From the NCBI GenBank assembly GCA_946626265.1, contig CAMOUE010000098.1, forward strand, positions 1 through 8,241: DNA of 8,241 bases, in the 5' to 3' direction. Positions 5,303 through 8,241 of the stretch are shown here, in pieces. The position numbers and the translations under genes were made by a program. The stretch is from an uncultured Eggerthellaceae bacterium (GTDB lineage Bacteria > Actinomycetota > Coriobacteriia > Coriobacteriales > Eggerthellaceae). The first letter of the stretch is position 1; each line of letters opens with the position of its first letter. The notes under the pieces were generated by a model. It was not told where the DNA came from and did not search any database. It was given only the letters and a program-made list of their open reading frames with translations.

Positions 5303-6487
5303 CTATACATCGGAAGCCACCGCCAGCAGCGCAGCCGCCCTCTCCTCAGCGACCTCCGGTGTTTCCGCATACCATTTGGCCCTGAACTCGGCGACCGACA
5401 TGGTCACGCCCACCTCGGAGAGGTCCTGCTTCTTCTCCTGGTATGTGTCGACGATGATCGAGTCGTCGAAGGTGACGTGGATCGCGCCCTCATGGGGAAG
5501 CTCCACGCCGAACCCGCGCGCGATGTTGAGAAGGGCCCGCGCGATGCCCGCGATCGACTGCTCGAGCAGGTGCTCGTGCCGCGCGATGTTGCGCATCAAT
5601 GCCGAATTGTCCGAGCTCACCTCCGTTGCGGTCTTAACGTAACCAGTGGAATCGAAGTCGAAGTACGTGATTCCGAGCCCGCACAGGTCCCCGAGCATCT
5701 GCAGCGCGATGCGAAGGGCCTCCACCTGCGAGGCAGTACGAAGCGCCGGCGCGAATTCCTGAATGGTGTCCTCCGCGCTCATTACCTTGCGAAATACCGT
5801 GCAATCTTGCTTGCCGAACGGGATGGAGACGCGCCTCTTGCCGTCGCGCTCCTTGTCGAAGAGAACGTCCGACAGGAACACCCTCATCTTGCTAACGTCG
5901 ACCTCGTTGATCATCGCGTCGAAAGCCAAGTCGACGGCTTGCACCGCATCGATGGCGTCGGCAAATATCGATTGCCCGTAAGGCGACATGTCCACCCGCG
6001 TGTTCTCGATAGCCGGCTTCACGATCGAGAACGTCGGGAAGGGGCAACCGGTGTCGTATTCCGCGCACACGCCCTCTGCCTCTATCTCGTTCCCATCCTC
6101 GTCGAAGCAAACCGTCTTGATCACATAGGTAGGGAAAGCGTCGATTGGTAAAGCTTGCGCCACAGCGCCATCTTCAGATTTGGAAGGTGACGCCCCAGCG
6201 CGGCCGTTAGCCCCCAAAGCCTGCGCCGTGCCGTTAGCATCGGATTTGGAAAAGGCTGCCGAGTTTCCAGCCTTCGACGTCGAAGGTGAAGATCGGGAAG
6301 GCGACGCCCCGTTTCCTTTGGAATATTTGGAAGGCGAAAGCGCCGCCAGGCCCCCGTTCCCAGGGACCGCAACAATGCAGAACGTGAAGCTGCAGATGGT
6401 TCCACCCCGCCGCCGTTCCCGAGAAGGTGCATCTGCAGCTGGTCCACGGCCTGCCCCCGGTAGTACGCCCTCGTGACGAAAGCGCAC
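5303..6487 (-). CDS. Phage portal protein, C-terminal two thirds (frame differs from the N-terminal part)
   Basis: Homologous portal sequence begins near 6125 with TYVIKTVCFDEDGNEIEAEG and continues about 270 residues to the stop: PTFSIVKPAIENTRVDMSPY, then QSIFADAIDAVQAVDLAFDA, DVLFDKERDG, EFAPALRTASQVEALRIALQ, and an alpha-helical tail EFRAKWYAETPEVAEERAAAL. This matches SPP1 gp6-like portals, the dodecameric ring through which DNA is packaged. The part above 6125 is low-complexity repeat (ASPSKSEDGAVAQALP-like) inserted into the gene. The GTG at 6487 is only the edge of the open frame and is not a convincing start. The true N-terminus is in another frame (6975 downward), and a -1 shift anywhere in 6121-6487 would join them. 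The gene is therefore either broken or frameshifted. Confidence 0.8.
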   Translation of the reverse strand: MRFRHEGVLPGAGRGPAADAPSRERRRGGTICSFTFCIVAVPGNGGLAALSPSKYSKGNGASPSRSSPSTSKAGNSAAFSKSDANGTAQALGANGRAGASPSKSEDGAVAQALPIDAFPTYVIKTVCFDEDGNEIEAEGVCAEYDTGCPFPTFSIVKPAIENTRVDMSPYGQSIFADAIDAVQAVDLAFDAMINEVDVSKMRVFLSDVLFDKERDGKRRVSIPFGKQDCTVFRKVMSAEDTIQEFAPALRTASQVEALRIALQMLGDLCGLGITYFDFDSTGYVKTATEVSSDNSALMRNIARHEHLLEQSIAGIARALLNIARGFGVELPHEGAIHVTFDDSIIVDTYQEKKQDLSEVGVTMSVAEFRAKWYAETPEVAEERAAALLAVASDV

Positions 6488-6975
6488 TCGGTAACGCGCT
6501 CCTCATCCCACGAAAGCGGTATGACCATCCGAGCGTCGTACCTACGGATGCGAATATCGCGATTGCCCGCATCAATCCACAGCGCCCACGCGCCCGTCCC
6601 CATGCCGAAAGCCCGCACGACGGTCGCCTGCGCTGAGGGGAAGAACCCGGTCTGCTCGAAGTACCCCTGCAGCCAATCGGTGCAAACCTGGTCATCGCAA
6701 ACCACCTGCGTCTTGTCGTTGAGGAGAAGCGAGCCCCATTCCCGGCAAACCCGCATAGCCGGGTGAATCGAGCGCCTATGAACCTCGTACACCCGCCCGA
6801 AACCGTCGCTATCGCGGTAATCGTAAAAGGATCCGCAAGCCTGCATCCACTCATGCCAAGCCCGTATATGGCTCTCCATCGGCTCCAGCGGTAGCTGAAA
6901 GCCCATGCCGCGCAAGTACTCGCGCACATGCTCCGGCACCCAGTAGTCCACTTCATCGATCTTGCTAATGCACAA
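6121..6975 (-). CDS. Phage portal protein, N-terminal third, running into repeat block
   Basis: Residues 1-182 look like a portal N-terminus: DEVDYWVPEHVREYLRGMGF, a YDYRD segment, VCREWGSLLLNDKTQVVCDD, then FGMGTGAWALWIDAGN, IRRYDARMVIPLSWDEERVT and QAVDQLQMHLL. After about position 6430 the frame enters arginine-rich repeat translation (RRLPDLHLRR, LPNLKMALW) and stops at TGA 6121, so it has lost the rest of the portal. The start is uncertain: TTG 6975 is the outermost, GTG 6951 is an alternative, and neither has a good ribosome-binding site. A repeat block lies directly upstream, so the native start may have been displaced. It follows the terminase in the same direction, the usual phage late order. 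Confidence 0.75.
   Translation of the reverse strand: MCISKIDEVDYWVPEHVREYLRGMGFQLPLEPMESHIRAWHEWMQACGSFYDYRDSDGFGRVYEVHRRSIHPAMRVCREWGSLLLNDKTQVVCDDQVCTDWLQGYFEQTGFFPSAQATVVRAFGMGTGAWALWIDAGNRDIRIRRYDARMVIPLSWDEERVTECAFVTRAYYRGQAVDQLQMHLLGNGGGVEPSAASRSALLRSLGTGAWRRFRLPNIPKETGRRLPDLHLRRRRLETRQPFPNPMLTARRRLWGLTAALGRHLPNLKMALWRKLYQSTLSLPM
6122..6440. repeat. Repeat block A: short repeats inserted in the portal gene
   Basis: The block contains three aligned 15-bp cores: GGAAGGTGACGCCCC (6182-6196), GGAAGGCGACGCCCC (6296-6310) and GGAAGGCGAAAGCGC (6329-6343), spaced 114 and 33 bp, both multiples of three. It also holds the 16-bp perfect palindrome CCTTCGACGTCGAAGG (6271-6286), a repeated GCCGTTAGC (6203 and 6230), and an 11-bp inverted repeat AGCTGCAGATG / CATCTGCAGCT (6388-6398, 6430-6440) near the side where the portal frame is lost. 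Boundaries are approximate. Confidence 0.7.
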
Positions 6976-6980
6976 GCCCC

Positions 6981-7150
6981 CGTCCGTTCAGATTTGGAAG
7001 GTGTTGAAGGTAAAGTTGCGGAAGGTGTCGCCGCAGCGCAACCTTTGGATTTGGAAAGCGAAGCCACGCCTTGTTTTCCATGGGAAGGTGAAAATTCGGA
7101 AGGCGTCGCTCCAGCACAACCTTCCGTTTTCGATGGGCCCCGCGAAAGCC
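6981..7150. repeat. Repeat block B: two repeat units upstream of the portal
   Basis: TTCAGATTTGGAAGGTG at 6987-7003 is identical to 6173-6189 of block A. Cores GGAAGGTGTCGCCGC (7020-7034) and GGAAGGCGTCGCTCC (7098-7112) are 78 bp apart and are followed by similar CAGCRCAACCTT tails. The plus-strand peptide reads DLEGVEGKVAEGVAAAQP then WEGENSEGVAPAQP. Confidence 0.7.
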
Positions 7151-7158
7151 CGGTACGA

Positions 7159-7164
7159 TACAAT
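7159..7164 (+). promoter_or_regulatory. Candidate -10 for a leaderless transcript
   Basis: TACAAT lies 6 nt before the ATG at 7171, so transcription would start at or near the start codon. No ribosome-binding site is visible before the ATG, as expected for a leaderless message. The -35 is not clear. Confidence 0.35.
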
Positions 7165-7170
7165 TGCCCC

Positions 7171-7368
7171 ATGAACGCCGACTCCCGAAAACTCGAACTC
7201 GATGAATCCGACCTCCTCGGCCATGACCCCGAGACATTGCGCTGCAACCAATGCGGCGGCGCCTTCTGCGGCCATCGCGTTGGCCGGGTGTACGAGGGAA
7301 AGCCCCTCATCATGTGCGGCCGGAAAGACGAGGTGAGGGAAGTCCTCGCATTGCTCGGCCGTCGATGA
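7171..7368 (+). CDS. Small zinc-ribbon-like protein, antisense to the phage operon
   Basis: A 65-aa frame with balanced, protein-like composition: KLELDESDLLGHDPETLRCN, then CNQCGGAFCGHRVGRVYEGK, PLIMCGRKDEVREVLALLGR. C29 and C32 form a CxxC, followed by C38, H40 and C53, suggesting a single zinc ribbon or knuckle. It reads opposite to the terminase and portal that flank it. Repeat blocks B and C bracket it at 21 and 47 nt. The same frame is open upstream to 6928 through block B, so a longer, repeat-containing form is possible. ATG 7171 is preferred because of the TACAAT just upstream. The opposite strand gives only arginine-rich, unlikely protein. I do not recognise the family; nucleic-acid binding is a guess. 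Confidence 0.6.
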   Translation: MNADSRKLELDESDLLGHDPETLRCNQCGGAFCGHRVGRVYEGKPLIMCGRKDEVREVLALLGRR

Positions 7369-7414
7369 GCCCCACCGTTTTCCTTGCGAAAAGGCCGCGC
7401 CACATCGCAACCAT

Positions 7415-7459
7415 GTTGAAGGTTTTGAAAGTGAAGATGTTGATGGTGACGCCCCATCA
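7415..7459. repeat. Repeat block C: partial unit at the terminase stop
   Basis: GTTGAAGG, then GAAAGTGAAGATG, then TGATGGTGACGCCCC (7441-7455) matches the core of blocks A and B (12-13 of 15 positions). The plus-strand peptide reads VEGFESEDVDGDAP. The unit abuts and overlaps the TGA of the terminase gene (7459-7457). Confidence 0.55.
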
Positions 7460-8241
7460 CGCACCTCGCAACGCATCGTCCATGCAAGCGTATCTGACCG
7501 CGTCGATGCTATGGTCGTTGCCGTCCGGGATCTCGTCTATCCAGTTGCCGTCCCGGTCGCGCTCGAACTCCTTGAGCGTGAACTCGGCGAAGGTGAGCGG
7601 GCGCCGCGTCGAATCGATGACGATCTCGCGAAGTCCCGCCAACCATTCGTAGGAAAGCTTGCGCATGCGGGCCTTCCTCGCCGCGTGGATCCTAATCCCG
7701 AGGTCGCGCCGGTAGGTAGACATCTGAACCTTGGAATCCGGGGTGTCGTCGCAGTACACGATCTGGTCGTGGAAGTACGGCTCGCCGCCCTCCTCGTCGG
7801 CGTAGGTCAGCGAATCCACCACGATCTGCCCGGTGTCGGCGGGCATCATCTTGTTCGCGCTGTGCTCCTCGAAGACGAGCAGCCGCCGGGCGCTCGGCTC
7901 CCACGCGCAGCGAACGAACCGCCACGGGTCGGGGAACCAGCCCCAGTCGATCCCGTTGCGGATGCGCTCGAACCCGCGTATGCGGGAATCGGAAAGCCTC
8001 GCGTCGTGCACGTTGTCGAACACCGCGCCGCCCGTGCCGACGATCTCGCCCAGGTACTCCCAGCGCCAGGCCGTCTCGTTCGTGTCGCGAAGGCACTCGG
8101 CCTCCTCGATGAACGGCGCTCCCAGCCATTCCGGGTGCGAGACGATGACGTCCAGGTAAGAAGAACCTCGCACCAGCGTGTCGTCGCGCCTCTTGCGCTC
8201 CAAGAGCTCCACGTTCACCCACGACCACATGGTCTTAGGGG
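7457..8241 (-). CDS. Phage terminase large subunit, C-terminal (nuclease) half, truncated by window edge
   Basis: The frame is open to the right edge (PKTMWSWVNVELL...) and ends at TGA 7459-7457. It covers the end of the ATPase domain and the RNase-H-like nuclease of a TerL protein. HPEWLGAPFIEEAECLRDTN, NETAWRWEYLGEIVGTGGAV and FDNV are typical linker sequence of the PBSX/Terminase_3 type. GIDWGWFPDPW carries the first metal-binding Asp (about residue 95 from M at 8230), HDQIVYCDDTPDSK the second acidic cluster, and DGNDHSIDAVRYACMD near the C-terminus the third. TerL cuts and pumps phage DNA into the prohead through the portal encoded next. The C-terminus appears complete, and the stop lies at the edge of repeat block C. 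The Walker motifs are outside the window. Confidence 0.93.
   Translation of the reverse strand, partial: PKTMWSWVNVELLERKRRDDTLVRGSSYLDVIVSHPEWLGAPFIEEAECLRDTNETAWRWEYLGEIVGTGGAVFDNVHDARLSDSRIRGFERIRNGIDWGWFPDPWRFVRCAWEPSARRLLVFEEHSANKMMPADTGQIVVDSLTYADEEGGEPYFHDQIVYCDDTPDSKVQMSTYRRDLGIRIHAARKARMRKLSYEWLAGLREIVIDSTRRPLTFAEFTLKEFERDRDGNWIDEIPDGNDHSIDAVRYACMDDALRGA

Noticed and set aside
5477..6151. 224-codon open frame on the plus strand
   Set aside because: Antisense shadow of the portal C-terminal coding region in a GC-rich context.
6121..7459. CRISPR array or tandem satellite
   Set aside because: Units diverge, spacing varies (33 to 114 bp within blocks), blocks are separated by genes, and no cas genes are present.
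6234..7487. 417-codon open frame on the minus strand crossing all three repeat blocks
   Set aside because: Its middle is an out-of-frame reading of the portal N-terminus and its start is antisense to the zinc-ribbon gene. The serine/arginine-rich content reflects the repeats and frame, not a gene.

Overview
The window looks like an accessory region of a moderately GC-rich gut anaerobe. An Eggerthellaceae-type actinobacterium (Eggerthella, Gordonibacter or Adlercreutzia relatives) is the best guess. The reasons are a stand-alone bis-MGD molybdoenzyme divergent from a LysR regulator, a DUF1016 nuclease, an MNT-HEPN pair and low-complexity EGDAP / SPSK-type repeats. The assignment is inference, because no rRNA or housekeeping marker is present.

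Layout. (1) 1-785, minus: N-terminal third of a molybdopterin oxidoreductase with no Tat signal. It diverges from (2) a complete LysR regulator at 970-1905, plus. The shared intergenic carries a LysR-box-like inverted repeat over the putative regulator promoter, so the regulator probably controls the enzyme. (3) 1906-2704: a decayed zone holding the 3' end of a brnT toxin and the 5' part of its brnA antitoxin, plus candidate inverted repeats. (4) 2705-3386, minus: an intact-looking MNT nucleotidyltransferase / HEPN pair with overlapping genes. (5) 3467-3766, minus: a short P-loop ATPase-like relic without a Walker A lysine. (6) 3933-5169, minus: a DUF1016 PD-(D/E)XK nuclease overlapping a 64-aa gene. 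A 28-bp palindromic sequence occurs identically just upstream of the nuclease start and inside its coding region. (7) 5303-8241, minus: a prophage packaging fragment consisting of a portal protein split across two frames and the C-terminal half of a terminase large subunit.

The most unusual signal is in the phage part. A family of short related repeats (core GGAAGGYGWCGCCCC, often preceded by GATTTGGAAGGTG) occurs in three blocks: inside the portal gene where its reading frame changes, immediately upstream of the portal, and at the terminase stop codon. The second and third blocks flank a small zinc-ribbon gene on the opposite strand that appears to be leaderless. Within blocks the aligned cores are spaced by multiples of three, and the plus-strand peptides resemble each other. 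This suggests a short element tolerated inside genes, in the manner of Rickettsia palindromic elements.

Working together: the left end is probably a substrate-responsive respiratory or dehydroxylating enzyme with its regulator. The middle is a graveyard and island of defence/toxin-antitoxin genes next to phage DNA. No capsid or tail genes follow the portal, so the prophage is probably incomplete.
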